From Corinectria fuckeliana (taxonomy: Eukaryota > Ascomycota > Sordariomycetes > Hypocreales > Nectriaceae), in contig WPDH01000064.1 of the NCBI GenBank assembly GCA_019137255.1, positions 186,715 through 250,714 of the forward strand: a stretch of DNA of 64,000 nucleotides, given 5' to 3'. Positions 21,932-33,971 of this stretch are shown here, one piece after another. The first letter of the stretch is position 1; every line of letters begins with the position of its first letter. The notes below the pieces were generated by a model. It made no database searches. It worked only from the letters and a program-made list of their open reading frames with translations, and was not told where the DNA came from. A program made the position numbers and the translations under genes.

Positions 21932-23510
21932 CTGATTTCCGACGCCATCAGCCCATTCTACGGCGGTACGAGCGAGATGCAGGATTTACTCAGCTCGGAA
22001 GGCGGCGGGCACAGAAGGGGAATGGGTTGACTGGATTGGCGAAATGGGGAAAAGGCGGATGGATGAATTGGGTGAATTGGATGAAATGGGTGGAAATAGT
22101 TGGAGGAATGATGAATGGGCCGAACGAATGGCGTTGGGGCAGCGACACAAGCCAGGTACGTACTCAAAGTACTGTGCTTCGTGATTGAGAAGATGCACGC
22201 CGTCGTCCTCTCCGAGTCTCCAAATTCCAAATGGATGAAGTGGAGGGCTCCAATGGAGGTCTCCAAGTCTCTCCAAGTCTCCAAGTCTCCATGCACCGGG
22301 ACAGAGACGTGCAAGTTGCAGCGGGCACTTTGCTCGTGGCTACCATGCTCAGTCGAGACGGCTTGGCCTGTCAACCGTCATCGGATCCATGTACGCAAGA
22401 AGGGGGTGTGCGGGCTAGCATCATGGCGTTCTCGACAGAGTCGGCAGGTGGATGGTCCAGACGGGACTGACGACGACGATACGGGCGACAGGCTCCAGCG
22501 GCCTGCAGACGCACTCATGCAATCCCGGCAGGCGGTGAAGGAGTCGGGTTTTACTTGTACACTTGCACTCTCGCTGACGGGACTGGGCGAGCTCACGATT
22601 CGAAGGGGAAGGTTGGCGAGTTTGATCAGAGAGGTACCAAGCATTATCCGTCTTCGTGCCAAAGGGCTCCATCCGTCAATGCCATGGCGAAGACCCCATG
22701 TCTTCCAGGCATGTGAAATACTTTTTTAGATACTACACATAGTACGAATACTACGTACCTACTCCGTACTATGTAAGTTAATGGACCCCATGCCATGTCA
22801 TGTCCGTGCAAATGTCCAAGCCCCCCTTGCTCTATCATCCCTTGCGTACATAGTACATGCCAAACCTCCGTGGCGGAGACAGACAGCGAGAGAGGAGCCG
22901 GCGAAAGAGCAAGCCAGGGAATATTACTTTACGGTACCAAAGGAAGACAACCCTTGGAAAGCCCAAGACTAGTAGCTAATTACCAACCAACAAAGAGTCA
23001 CCTTGCGGCTGGGGCCAGAGAGGCCTGGAGTCGAAGACGATGACAGAGAAGTTAGACTACCGAGAGAAGCCTAACGCCAGGCGGAAATGTCGATGGCGAT
23101 GGCGGTGGGTCGAGGAGCAGCCAAGTTGCCAGAGCGGAGGAGCCAAAAGAGGAGCCGGATGCAGTGGACTCATTGATGAGGTCAGGCTGCTTGGGGATGC
23201 TGGATACCGAGAGGAAAAGGAAGATGGATGGGATCGAGGAGAGCTGATGAGAGGTGGATGATCCTAGAAGGCATTTTCTGCTGATTGTCCGCAATGATTG
23301 TCCGCAATGTTCCATCCCAGAACCCAAAAAAGAAAACCGGGGATATCGCCCGTCCGTCAGCCAAAGGGCACTGCCGCCGGACGAGGTTATACACACCTGA
23401 CGGGTTTCACCAGCATCTAGACTCTTCGATGTAAACGTTGTCGAGATGATCAGCGACAGCATCGCCGATGCCCTACACCTCTATACCTCTATACCTCTCT
23501 ACACACATAC

Positions 23511-23514
<4 letters not shown>

Positions 23515-23541
<27 letters not shown>
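23515..23541. repeat. CA dinucleotide microsatellite
   Basis: About 13 CA units, followed by related CACATGCACGCATGCACAC sequence. It is a likely polymorphic marker in gene-free DNA. Confidence 0.9.
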
Positions 23542-23860
23542 AGCACATGCACGCATGCACACCGGCAGGTACCTCTGGAACTTGTCTTGCATTTCAGAGT
23601 CGCCCGTTGGCCGGCGTTCTCGCTCGTTCCGCGCCCTTGGTGGCTCGTCGTGCAGCACATCGCGCATTCGCGCATCGCGCATCACGCATCACAGTGCCGT
23701 GCCGTAGCTAACGGCTGGGGGCATGGACTCCCATTCGCCAATTCCGCTCTGCAAGTTTTCTCTTTTCTCGCGCTGGGGACCTGCAGCAGCGTACAGTAGG
23801 GGGAGGCAAGGTGAGGTAAAGTAGAAACCGGGCGTATATGATGTACATTGGCTTGGGGGT

Positions 23861-23868
<8 letters not shown>

Positions 23869-23901
<33 letters not shown>
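23869..23901. repeat. CGA trinucleotide microsatellite
   Basis: About 11 uninterrupted CGA/GAC units following a short GGC run. It would code poly-Asp, poly-Thr, poly-Arg or poly-Val depending on frame, which explains several spurious open frames nearby. Confidence 0.9.
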
Positions 23902-24461
23902 ACAAGTTGCGCCTCGCTGCGTGTGTCGCTGCCCGTCGGGTCAACAGCCACCACCCACTCCCAGTTCGGGTTCTTCGAAGCCTCTCGATCCAGAAAGCCG
24001 CCGCGTCCGCCGGCCTGTAGCTGTGCTGGTTGTGAGCCTGCGGCCGCGGCTGGCCGAATCCCCCCATGTTGACGGCCGACGGCTCGGAGGTGGTGTCCTA
24101 CTACGCCTGTAGCGGGAGGGTAGTCTAGTTAGACCTCCTGACTCGGCGCCATCTGACTGACTCGGATGACGAAGGACGACAACGCGGTGTGTAAATGGGG
24201 GGAGCTAACGCGGGCTACGGCTGGCATTCGCAGGTCGCAGATGCAGACAAGACAGCAAGATTTCTCTCCTCCTAGGTCTAGTTGGTAGGTGGAGGTTGGT
24301 TGGCTGCGTGTGAGAGCTGCAACCACCACACCGACGACGACCACCTTGACTAGCAGCACCCATTAGGAGGAGGGTCGTCCTGTCACTTACATCATCGCTT
24401 CCCCCATCACCCTCCACCACGGCGGTCAATACGGGGTTCGGGCAGCACTCTATTTCCATCA

Positions 24462-24490
24462 CCAGTCACAGTCACAGTCACGGTCACGGT
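24462..24490. repeat. CAGTCA hexanucleotide repeat
   Basis: Tandem copies of cagtca drifting to cggtca and then cggtag. A similar CACCGT repeat occurs at 59281-59307. Confidence 0.75.
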
Positions 24491-26287
24491 AGAAAAAGAA
24501 AAACATCAACAAGAAAAAGAACGGGACAATCAGCATCCCCAACGTCAAATACCACCACCCCTCCCCGTCCCCCTTCGTTTCCCCCTCCCTCCCATTTACC
24601 CCTTACCTCCCTCTCTGGATAGGTACTTGCCCCGTGAAGCCTAAACTCAGCGCATCCTCAACCTCAAAATCCCGGGCCAGCGGCTAAGTTTCCCTGATCC
24701 AGGATCGATCGAGTGCTTGTGCTACACCCGCCGCCAGTCGCACAAAGACTCTGACGCCCTCCCGCCGCCAGTGCCCGAACCATACGGCGACGGAACGGAA
24801 GCCGACGTCGAACCTTGGGAGGTGGTACGGACACGGACAACGGAACTACTAGAAAGTTAGTGTAGAGATTCTTCGTACATAACTACATACTAGCAAGTTA
24901 GTATGTACGGGTGTACGGTACTCTCAGACTTGCATAACGGATACTGTTGCTTTACCTGAGCTACGTGCGCAACCTTGCTGCCGTACCAAGCAACGAGACA
25001 GGGAATACTCCGGAGGGTACCTTGACTCCCATCAATCTTGATCCAACCGATCAGACCTTGGACTACCATCTCCCCCTTCTTTCTGGCCCGAACCTGGGAC
25101 TCTAGCCTTGCCTTACCGTCTGGGGGAAACCTGACTGGCCATCGACCCTACCGGACCTCACCTGAAGCGGACCATACTTACTTAGCTGGGGCAATCCCCC
25201 CTAAAAATACCATCTACTTAGGTTCCCAGGTTCCCTCCATCCAAGCACACAATTGCCCGCCGGGATCATTTTTCTCCCTCAAACAGCGCCCGTTATTTTT
25301 TCTTTTAACATTCGTTTCTTATTCTCTCTTCGCGCTAAGCCGGGGATCGAAGAAAAGAAAGCAGTCGCTTGTGGTTTTGTGCCATCTGAAGATTTCGTTG
25401 CCCTGAGTCGTCGTCATTCGTATTTTCGGCCTCCTCCTCCTCCTCCTCCTCCACTCCCATACCTGTCTTCGCCGTCGCTCTTCCGTGTCCGGTCCGTGCC
25501 CCTCGGCGTGGCCATCCCCATTGGGGATCACGAGAAACGTCAACTAGGACGTCCCTCGCCCCGCCTGCACTCCCCAAAGAGCCAAGGACCCCAGCAGACC
25601 CAGCAGGCAGGCGGACCCAAGAAGCGCCCCAGCGGAGCCAAAGCGACCCAGAAGGCCTAGAAGGGACCCTCTCCACCCCCAGCGACGCCCCACTGGCGAC
25701 AAGCTATCAGGGCGTGCGACTGACAAACCGGGAACAAGAGTGTGTGCAGGCGGCGTGCGGCTTGCGTTGTGCAGAGCGCATCAGTGCAGCGTGCATCAGT
25801 GCAGCGTGCGTGCAGCGTGCAGCGGCGTGCAGGTGTGTGTGCCCACCCAGGAGAAGACCGGGAGGCTCAGAGGGCCTAGACGAGGCATTGCTGGGACGAA
25901 CAGGGACTCGAAGAGACACCGTTGAAAACTCCCCGGACCAGACAACTAATAATAAGCTAGAGTCTTGCTGCGACGACTGTTTTGGACCTGCCATACAGGC
26001 ACAGGGTCCCCTTGGCCTCTTGTATGCTTCTTCTTTCTCTCTCTTTTCAATCTCTAATTTCTTGTCCAAGGTATCTTCCTCTCTCTACTACCTTAGACTC
26101 CGATCTCCCCCAATTGCGCCTGTCGATCGGCCCTTTCCTCTAATCCTTCCCGCCTCCGAGTCCTCCCAACAAAGTCATAGTTCTCCCGACCTCGGTATCC
26201 TAGTTTCCCTCGACTCGACGGGAGACAGACTTGGAGCTCTCCTTTGTGGGCTTCCGTTGACTACCCTTGGCTGGTCCCCTCGCTCAA

Positions 26288-26311
26288 CCCCCCCCCCCCC
26301 CCCCCCCCCCC
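26288..26311. repeat. Poly-C tract of about 24
   Basis: An uninterrupted C run of about 24 bases in the leader region ahead of the ABC transporter gene. It is one of several long C/G homopolymers in this window (32146, 36953, 33218, 58740). The exact length is likely to be unreliable in any assembly. Confidence 0.85.
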
Positions 26312-27041
26312 TCTCCATCCAGGCCCCCCTTCCGTGGACCCTTGGAAACGTCAGACAAGGCCTCAATCCTCAATCCCAGAGCTCTATTGGACCTTGGATT
26401 TGAGAACAACGCGGTACGTACTGTTTTCTATATTCTACCCTCTGGGCAGCAAGGAGCAAAGCAGGGCAGGGACAAGGGCATCCTCGGGTGGCTTTCGCCA
26501 CTGACCCAAGTCAGCTGCCCCACTAGAGGTCGCTGTTGCCCACCAAGCCCACCTCGACCAGCACGCACCTGCCTCTACTTGTCCTTGTGCTTGTGGCTTT
26601 GTGCCTGTGCTCCTCGCTTCTGGGCTGGCACTGGTGCTTGTGCTTTGCGCCTGCCCACTGGTCTGCCCCACACAGTCCGCCACTACGTACTACGTACCAC
26701 CCACCCGCCACGAAAGACACCTGCTGAGCCAACCTAAGCAGGGACTTAGACTTAGACCAGACTCGACTTCGAGCCTCCAGACTCGACTTCGACTTTCACA
26801 ACATCTCGTGCTTCTCAACTACCCGCCACTCGCTCGTTCCCCTCCCCCAATCCCTTCCCCCCTCCCCCTCGCCAATTGCCACGGGCAGGGCAATGCTTCG
26901 TCCGTGGTGAACGCTCCCCGCCTCCTCTCTCTCGCTCTTTCTGTCGTCGATTCTCTCGCCTGTACGTCTCTATTTCACCTCCCTCTCTCATATGGGCCAC
27001 CGCCCCTTGCCTCGACCTCGCTCACCCGTCTATAGCCCGAC

Positions 27042-30000
27042 ATGGCCACTCTCGACGACATGCCGCTCGCCCTGCGCGGTCCCGACGGCGACAACGACGG
27101 CCTCACACTCGCCGACCTCGTCCTCCGCAATACACAGTACCTCTACGCACTCGTTCTCCTGTTCGCCTTCATTACCTGCGCCGCTTGGTACAGCGTCGTA
27201 AATTCCAAGAAGGAAGAAGATCTTGTACAACCCACCGTCAAGGGTCCCGGTGGCAAGCCATTGCCCATCACCAAGAAGAAGAACGCCCTCGCCGATGGCT
27301 CTCGTAAGATCGGGCCTGGCTTTGGCCGCACGGCGAAGAACGTCTTTCGCTACCTCGCTGCCGTCGTCTTTCTGAGCTACGTCGCCAGCGCCTCTGCCAT
27401 GTCCAACCATGCCTTTTGGCACGAGGACCCGTGGCACTGGTCAAAGGAGGGACTGCCATGGGCTGGCGAATGGAGTGTGGTAAGTGAGACCCCGGCGCGC
27501 TGAATGCTGCCAGAGACCCAATGCAGCTCGAACTGACCCGCTTTGCCCAGGTCCATGTTACCGGAGCCCTATTCTTCTACCTTTACATCCTCATCTCCTT
27601 GTTCGACTGGCGCAAGGGCCCCAATGTGGTCCACCTGCTCGTTTGGGTGCTTGGCTTCGTCGGGGAGCTAATAATGGCATCGACTACCTTCGTTGCCGCC
27701 GCCGACTGCCACTTCTTTCGCTCTGTTCGAAACAGCGAACCGAAAAAGGACGGAAGCTGTATCGATTACTGGACTAAAATTGACCTTATCCTCTATTTCG
27801 TGCGGCTGCTGCACCTCCTCGCCCTCATTGGGCTATTTGCCATTGCGTGGATCCTCAAAGTGCGCCGCTCCGACGACAAGATCGAAGAGGGTCGCTTGGG
27901 CGAGTCAACCCCGCTGCTCAATGGACACCGCCGGTCCTACGACACCCAGAATGGCCAGGTAGCCAATGGCCGAGAGGCCAATGGGCGCCGATCTCGTGGC
28001 CGAACAATCTCCAATGCCAACACCAAATCTGTTGGCCCTCGAAAGGACGAACCCGCGGCCTTCTACCGCCCCGAGAAGCTCCCCCACAAGACCTGGTGGG
28101 AATATCTACGTGGATACTCACTGTTTTTCCCCTACCTATGGCCCAAGGACTCCCTAAGGCTTCAATTGAACGTCCTCTGCTGCTTCGTGCTGGTCATTGC
28201 TCAGCGCTTGGTGAACGTGGCCGTGCCATGGCAGATCGGTCAGGTGGTCAACAGCCTGGACAAGGTGATCAGGCACGTCGCTGCCGGTGAGCCGCTTACC
28301 ATGGACAACTTTCCCCTCAAAGACTTCATCTTGTTGGGTGTTTTCTGGGTTCTGCAAGGCCAATCGGGGCTGCTGGGGTCGCTGAGATCGCTTCTCTGGA
28401 TTCCCGTCTCCCAATACTCTTATCGAGGACTCACGACAGCAGCCTTTAACCATGTCCACTCCCTGAGTCTCGATTTCCACCTCTCGAAGCGCACAGGCGA
28501 GGTTCTTTCTGCGCTCAACAAGGGATCAGCAATCAACCAATTTCTGGAACAAGTGACATTCCAGGTTTTCCCGATGCTTTTCGATCTTTTCCTAGCCATC
28601 ACCGTCTTCTACTATAGATGGGGGGCGCTCTACGCTGAGATAAACTTGGTGGATACGTGCTGGTATCTATACATGACCATCAAGATGGCCTCGACCCGAG
28701 CAGATCAGCGTCGCGAAATGACGAATGCCGACCGCGAGGAGGAAGCAGTCAAGAACGACTCAATATCGAGCTACGAGACTGTAAAATACTTCAACGCCGA
28801 GGAATTCGAATCCAACCGCTACCAGGACAAAGTTAACGACTTCCAGAAAGCCGAGGCACAGGTCCAGATGGGCATGATGATGATGAATATTTGCCAAACT
28901 TTGGTCTTTAATATGGGCAGAATCACCGCGGCCTTGGTGTGCGGTTGGCAAGTTGCCGTTGGACAGCGCACCACGGGTGACTGGTTCACGGTTGTCTCCT
29001 ATCTCACCCAGCTTCAGGGACCCCTCAACTTCTTCGGCACCTTTTACCGCACTGTTCAGCAGGCTATGATCTCGGGCGAGAGACTGTTGGAGCTCTTCAA
29101 GATTCAACCGACGGTTGTCGACACGCCCCATGCCGTTCCCCTCGAAAACTTCAAAGGCCATATCCGGTGGGACAACGTCAGCTTCTCGTACGACCGACGA
29201 AGGCCGGCACTGCGAAACATCAGCTTTGAGTGCCTCCCTGGCACCACTACTGCCTTTGTAGGCGAGTCAGGCGGTGGAAAATCGACTCTCTTCCGTCACA
29301 TGTTCCGCTACTATGACTGTAATGAGGGTAGCATCGAATTTGACGGACAAGATGTCAAGGATCTCACCATCAACTCTGTGAGACGCCACATCGGAGTAGT
29401 CCCCCAAGACACGACCCTCTTCAACGAGTCCCTGATGTACAACCTAAAGTATGCCAACCCTGCCGCTACTAACGACGACGTCTACGACGCTTGCCGTGCC
29501 GCCAGCATTCACGATCGTATTATGTCGTTTCCCGACCAGTACGACACTCAGGTCGGTGAGCGGGGCCTCCGGCTTAGCGGTGGCGAGAAGCAACGGGTTG
29601 CCATTGCGCGCACCATTATCAAAGACCCCAAGATCATTATGCTAGACGAGGCCACGTCCGCGCTGGACTCTCATACCGAGCAGGAGATCCAGGACAATGT
29701 GTGGAACATCGGCCAAGGTCGCACATTGCTCATTATCGCGTACGTCATAAACCCTCTACTGCCTCGGAAGTTGCTGTTACTGACACGCTTGTGAATAGTC
29801 ATCGACTGTCCACCATTACCCATGCTGACCAGATCATTGTCCTTAACGCGGGCATGATTATTGAGCGAGGGACTCACGAGGAGCTTCTTGCTGCCGGCGG
29901 CCGATATGCTTCAATGTGGGAGAAGCAGATCAGAGCGGAGCGAGCTCTGGATGCGGCCCGCGAAGCCCACCTGAAAGCTGCAAGGGCCCTACGGAGAGCC

Positions 30001-30189
30001 AACATGAGTGTCAAAAAGAAGTCGGATGCGCCCATGGACGGCTATAACAGTCTTGCGTCGTCTGGGACTCTTTCTGGGAATGCAACGTGCAAAACACAAG
30101 GAGACGAGTCAAACACGTCTTCATCCTCGTCTGCCTCCTCAGACGCCGAATCAAGCCACACCGAGGAGCACTCGAGAGAACGGCAGTAA
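27042..30189 (+). CDS. HMT1-type vacuolar half ABC transporter
   Basis: Three exons: 27042-27479, 27551-29739 and 29799-30189, with introns of 71 and 59 bp, giving 1005 residues. It has an N-terminal membrane domain (TMD0, about five helices over residues 20-270), a basic Ser/Asn-rich linker, a six-helix ABC membrane domain (about residues 330-620, including the SLDFHLSKRTGEVLSALNKG coupling region) and one nucleotide-binding domain. That domain has Walker A GESGGGKST at about residue 717, the signature LSGGEKQR at about 820, Walker B IIMLDEATSALD, and the H-loop His in HRLST, which intron 2 places at the start of exon 3. The C-terminus is a Ser-rich tail ending ERQ. The layout matches the ABCB6/HMT1 group (S. 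pombe Hmt1), which transports phytochelatin or glutathione conjugates into the vacuole and gives heavy-metal tolerance. The related mitochondrial Atm1 lacks TMD0 and has a presequence, which is not seen here. Substrate and vacuolar location are inferred from the family. Confidence 0.93.
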
Positions 30190-31232
30190 TGCAACAGTTC
30201 TTGGGCCCTGGACATGAATGATGGGCGATGCAGACGATCACCGGTGTGTCGCACATGGATGTGCATAGCACGCGTGCTCAACACTGCCCCGTGAGTGGGC
30301 CACGTTAGGCCTGGAAGACGGGCCAGCAGCAGTTTATGATTTTTCTTGTTCCGCTTTATCGGGGCATCTCATCCAAGTGAACTTCCCCCGACGTTCCTTG
30401 GCCGTTCCCTGGCTTCGTCATCCACATGCTTCTATTCTACCTCGACACGATACGCGGTTTATGAAAAGACACGATCCACGTCTACGAAGTTTCAACAAGG
30501 TTTCGGCATTAAGACAGCATGGAATCGGCGTTGTGGAGTTTTTCTTCCTTTTCTCTCGCGGTTAATGAGACCGGGTTATCTCCCGGAAACTAATACATTC
30601 GCTCTCAAATTTGTTACTAGTGGTTTGAACTGGACTTCTATGCAGGAACCACGGCAGCACTGACGCCGAGGTCCCATACGTACCTGGACTGCGCGGCCTT
30701 GGACGTCTCTCGTCTCGCGAATCTGTGTTGGCTAGCACTTCGGCCATGGCCGGAGGGTAATGATGAAAGGGTTGGGGTTTCTGAGGCCGGACGGTGCATG
30801 GGAGCCGGGACACAAGCGCTGCCGCAGTTGGAGGCGGACCTGGGGCCCTAGTCCCTGACAGTCTGTGAGGACAAGTCATAATGTGTGTTGTGTGGTTACG
30901 TATTCTTCTTGGACGGAGGAAGGCTGGGCTTGTGGAGCCACCGCCACCCTGCCGGAGAATGGCTGAAGGAGTAATGAAGCTGAGCATATTTTTTAATTTT
31001 TTTTTGCTTTCAAGCGCTGGAGGAGGCGGAGCAATACTCGGGCCTGGGGAAGGCCATGGGTACGGAAACGGCGGAGTTGGCGGATACCAAATACGGTTTG
31101 CTTCGGTTTCATCTCGGTTGCGGCTGCGGTGGATGGTGCGATGTGGCGGTTGGGCAGGTTCCCGACTCTCGGGGACCGGTAGGCTCGGGGACCGAAGATG
31201 GGGTGGGCGGGGGATCGGGCCGGGAACGAGAG

Positions 31233-31254
31233 CGGGAACGGGAACGGGAACGGG
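31233..31254. repeat. GGGAAC hexanucleotide repeat
   Basis: Tandem gggaac units, preceded by degenerate copies (gggaacgagagc). It lies in non-coding DNA. Confidence 0.8.
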
Positions 31255-32145
31255 ACCGGAGGCATTTTATTCTATTCCAAGGCACGGGAAAGGGGGAACC
31301 AAGGATCAAAACCAAGACCAAGAATGAGACGGGAGAGGATCGACGGGGATGTCGGCTGCTCTCCCGAAGGAGGCTATTAGGCCTCTATAGAAAAGACGGA
31401 CCGCTCGTGCGGGAGGCGCCATTGATTGATTGATGACGATGCTAGTTGGAGAGTATCTCACCACATGCACACGAAACTGCACACAAAACAAAGCGAAACC
31501 GCCGACGGCTTTAATATGATAGCATAGTTTAGCAGATCAACAAGCAAGCAAGCGACGCTGTTATTTCCCGGATCCCCTGACACAAAGGCACCAAGGGCGT
31601 TGGATTTCGTGATACGAGGTACGAAGTACACAGTTAGTTAAGTAGACTATCCTTGCTCGCTGACTACCTAATCTGGACGCTTCCAAGATTCGAGAACTAT
31701 TGCATGAGCGCCAGCCCCCGAGTATACGTAGTACATAGTACGTGTGCAACCATGTAGCAAGGAGGAGTCCGGACTGCTCCGGCCGGTAGCGCAGCAGCAT
31801 TGTGCATCTGTGTGCATTAATTGCAGTATCCCCAGCGTTCGTCCCCGAGCCGCATCGCGCCCGAACGGGGAACCGATAGTTATGTAAGTATCTAATTATG
31901 TACAAAACGCCGTGTCCGGTTGGCAGGACCCGCTATCCCGGATCCCGGGTTTTGCGCCTCGCCGAAGGCCTAGACTGGTCTACGGCCACGGGCCAAAAAG
32001 GAGGCATCGTTCACTATCTGCATAGTACATCCGCGAAGTAGAAACCTAACCAAGTGCCGTCTTTCTTTTTCTTTTCTTTTTTTTAATTTTCTTTTAGGAC
32101 ATCTCCATTTTCTCCGGTGTTCTTGTGGACATGGAAAAGGCCGGA

Positions 32146-32176
32146 GGGGGGGGGGGGGGGGGGGGGGGNNGGGGGG
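32146..32176. repeat. Poly-G tract interrupted by two Ns
   Basis: About 23 G, then NN at 32169-32170, then six more G. The Ns inside a homopolymer mark an assembly or base-calling uncertainty, so the true tract length is unknown. Confidence 0.9.
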
Positions 32177-33971
32177 AGGGATACATACGCCATGCTTCTG
32201 GCTCGTATCGGCTTACGCGTAGCGGGCGAACTTACACACGACGATATGTTACGCATGTTCTGGACCTCTACTATGGTAGGGGGAAAGAAGGGGCTCCACG
32301 GGGCGCAAGCAAGCAAACAAGCAAGCAAGCATGCACGTAATGGATGGAGGGGGGGGCGTGTGTGCTTATTTATTTGCAGAGTACGTACGTACGTGTGCTT
32401 GTCAAGTTTACGATCGGGGCGATGTTTGTGTCTCCGTCTTGATTTCGGAGTTTTCTATTTTTTACTATTATGTAACTTTGTGGAAGCCACGGTTGGGGCG
32501 GCGGTGCGGTTGGAGAGTGGTACATATTTTTTTATGATGCGTATCACTAATCGATCCGGCTTTGCCCCCCTGTTCCTTGGCGGCCGTTGTTCTCTGTTCG
32601 TTGCTGGATTCTTTGTTATTAATACAGTAAAGTATTAACAGGCCAAAAGTCTCCGTACAGCCCTCCCAACTGACGACTTATTTAGCGCCACCAACTCTGA
32701 GGTATGATTGAATAGTTCAATCATGTACAACAATTAAACAGAAAAGACCACTCGCTTCTAGCTGATAAGCTAGTTGGCAGGATAGCTAGATTTCCGAATC
32801 ACTTTTGTTTTGTTTCTGCTTCGGATCCCTTCCCTTGCAACAAGGTACCTTGCCTACCTATATGCTACCGCCCTCACGAGAAGAAGATGCAAAGCTGGCT
32901 CCCTGGCACCGGCCTTCTGGATCCAGGCGCTTGGTGTAGACGCAATTCGCCAAGGGAACCGAGGCCGTCCTCCACGTTGCCACGTCCCTGGAATGCACCG
33001 GGTTCGCGCTCATTCTGTCATCAAAGCTGTCTGTAATCTTGGCATTCTCTGTCCTGTCCTTGCCTCCGGCTAGTCCGGTTGGCAAAGTGAGCTGGTGTTC
33101 GTCTGACCGGTAGCGGGTATTAACCATTCCTAACTATAGACTGAGATATCACGTACTATGCTAAAGAATGTGCGGGTACATGGTGCCCTAATCCTACATC
33201 ACCGTCGGTCCTAACTTGGGGGGGGGGGGCAGGGGGCAGCTGTGCTAGTAGCAGTGTGTCTAGGGACTCTCAATGTCATGTGAAAGTGTAGTACAGTAGT
33301 AGCATGGTAGTAGTATTAAATTGTTCGTACATAGATAGACCAAGCTGAGATAGTACACGAAAGTATTTGATGCTGAAGTACATGGCCGGGAGGAAGAAAA
33401 GCGCCGTGTCCGTCTGATGTCTCGGTGTGGGCATGTCTTGCTTGGGTCTTGCTCATGTATGCACGCCCTCTGCCTCGCCGATGGCTGTCTCGGTGATGCC
33501 TGGCCCGATTCCCTCTAGACATTGCATCGTGTCTAGACATCATGTCCTGCCCTGCCGTCTTCCCTCCTGTTGCATCCCCAACTCAAGTCTCTCGCCAAAG
33601 AGTATGAGACAGCAAACATGCCGCACGACCCCTACCGCACCGCAACACGCTCATTAATTCGGTAGCCCGGTTCTCCCGGAACTTCTGCCTGCCTGCCGTT
33701 ATTGTGAAAGCGAGTGTGAAGAACCCCTCCCTCTTGTTGTTGATAAACACCATCCCCTCTGATGCTGACAGCTAAAAGTTAATGCAATCACGTCTGATTC
33801 CGTTCCCCTGATTGTCGTCATTATTATGATAATCCCATTAAGTCGTCCCAACGGCTGCGTTCTTTCTTTGTCCTCTCCCGGAAACTCTCAACTTTTCGAG
33901 TCCCGTCTGCGATGCCTCTTAGGTTGGCATTCTTTATCTTCTACCCACCCCCTGGGAAACATTTTCAATAT

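Larger units (their letters stand above)
14675..27041. other. Twelve-kilobase region with no supported gene
   Basis: I could not support any gene here. Base composition is mixed rather than AT-rich, so it is not an obvious RIP-degraded transposon. Open frames up to about 230 codons exist (for example 22115-22729 and 25714-26403) but lack codon bias, family motifs and conserved-looking splice pairs. The region carries many microsatellites (listed separately), TAC/GTA palindromes at about 19010-19050, 22731-22776, 24871-24915 and 26682-26697, and direct repeats of CTCCAAGTCT at about 22258-22290. The last 1-2 kb is C/T-rich and is probably the promoter and long leader of the ABC transporter gene. 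Non-coding RNAs, or small secreted-protein genes with several introns, could be missed by eye. Confidence 0.5.
30190..33971. other. Convergent intergenic region, no supported gene
   Basis: About 3.8 kb between the ABC transporter stop (+) and the ceramide synthase stop (-). It contains a GGGAAC hexanucleotide repeat (31233-31254), a TAC/GTA palindromic patch at 31722-31743, a long G tract broken by two Ns (32146-32176) and a G run at 33218-33229. Short AT-rich segments lie near 32070-32100 and 32620-32760. I see no protein family and no tRNA. Confidence 0.5.

Noticed and set aside
22115..22729. A 204-codon open frame on the plus strand in the gene-free region
   Set aside because: Repeated CTCCAAGTCT units explain its openness, other frames are equally open, and no motif, codon bias or promoter supports it.
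25714..26403. A 229-codon open frame with CxxC-like runs on the plus strand
   Set aside because: The Cys/Ala/Val content comes from GTGCAGC repeats and the frame crosses the poly-C tract; it looks like chance in the leader of the ABC transporter.
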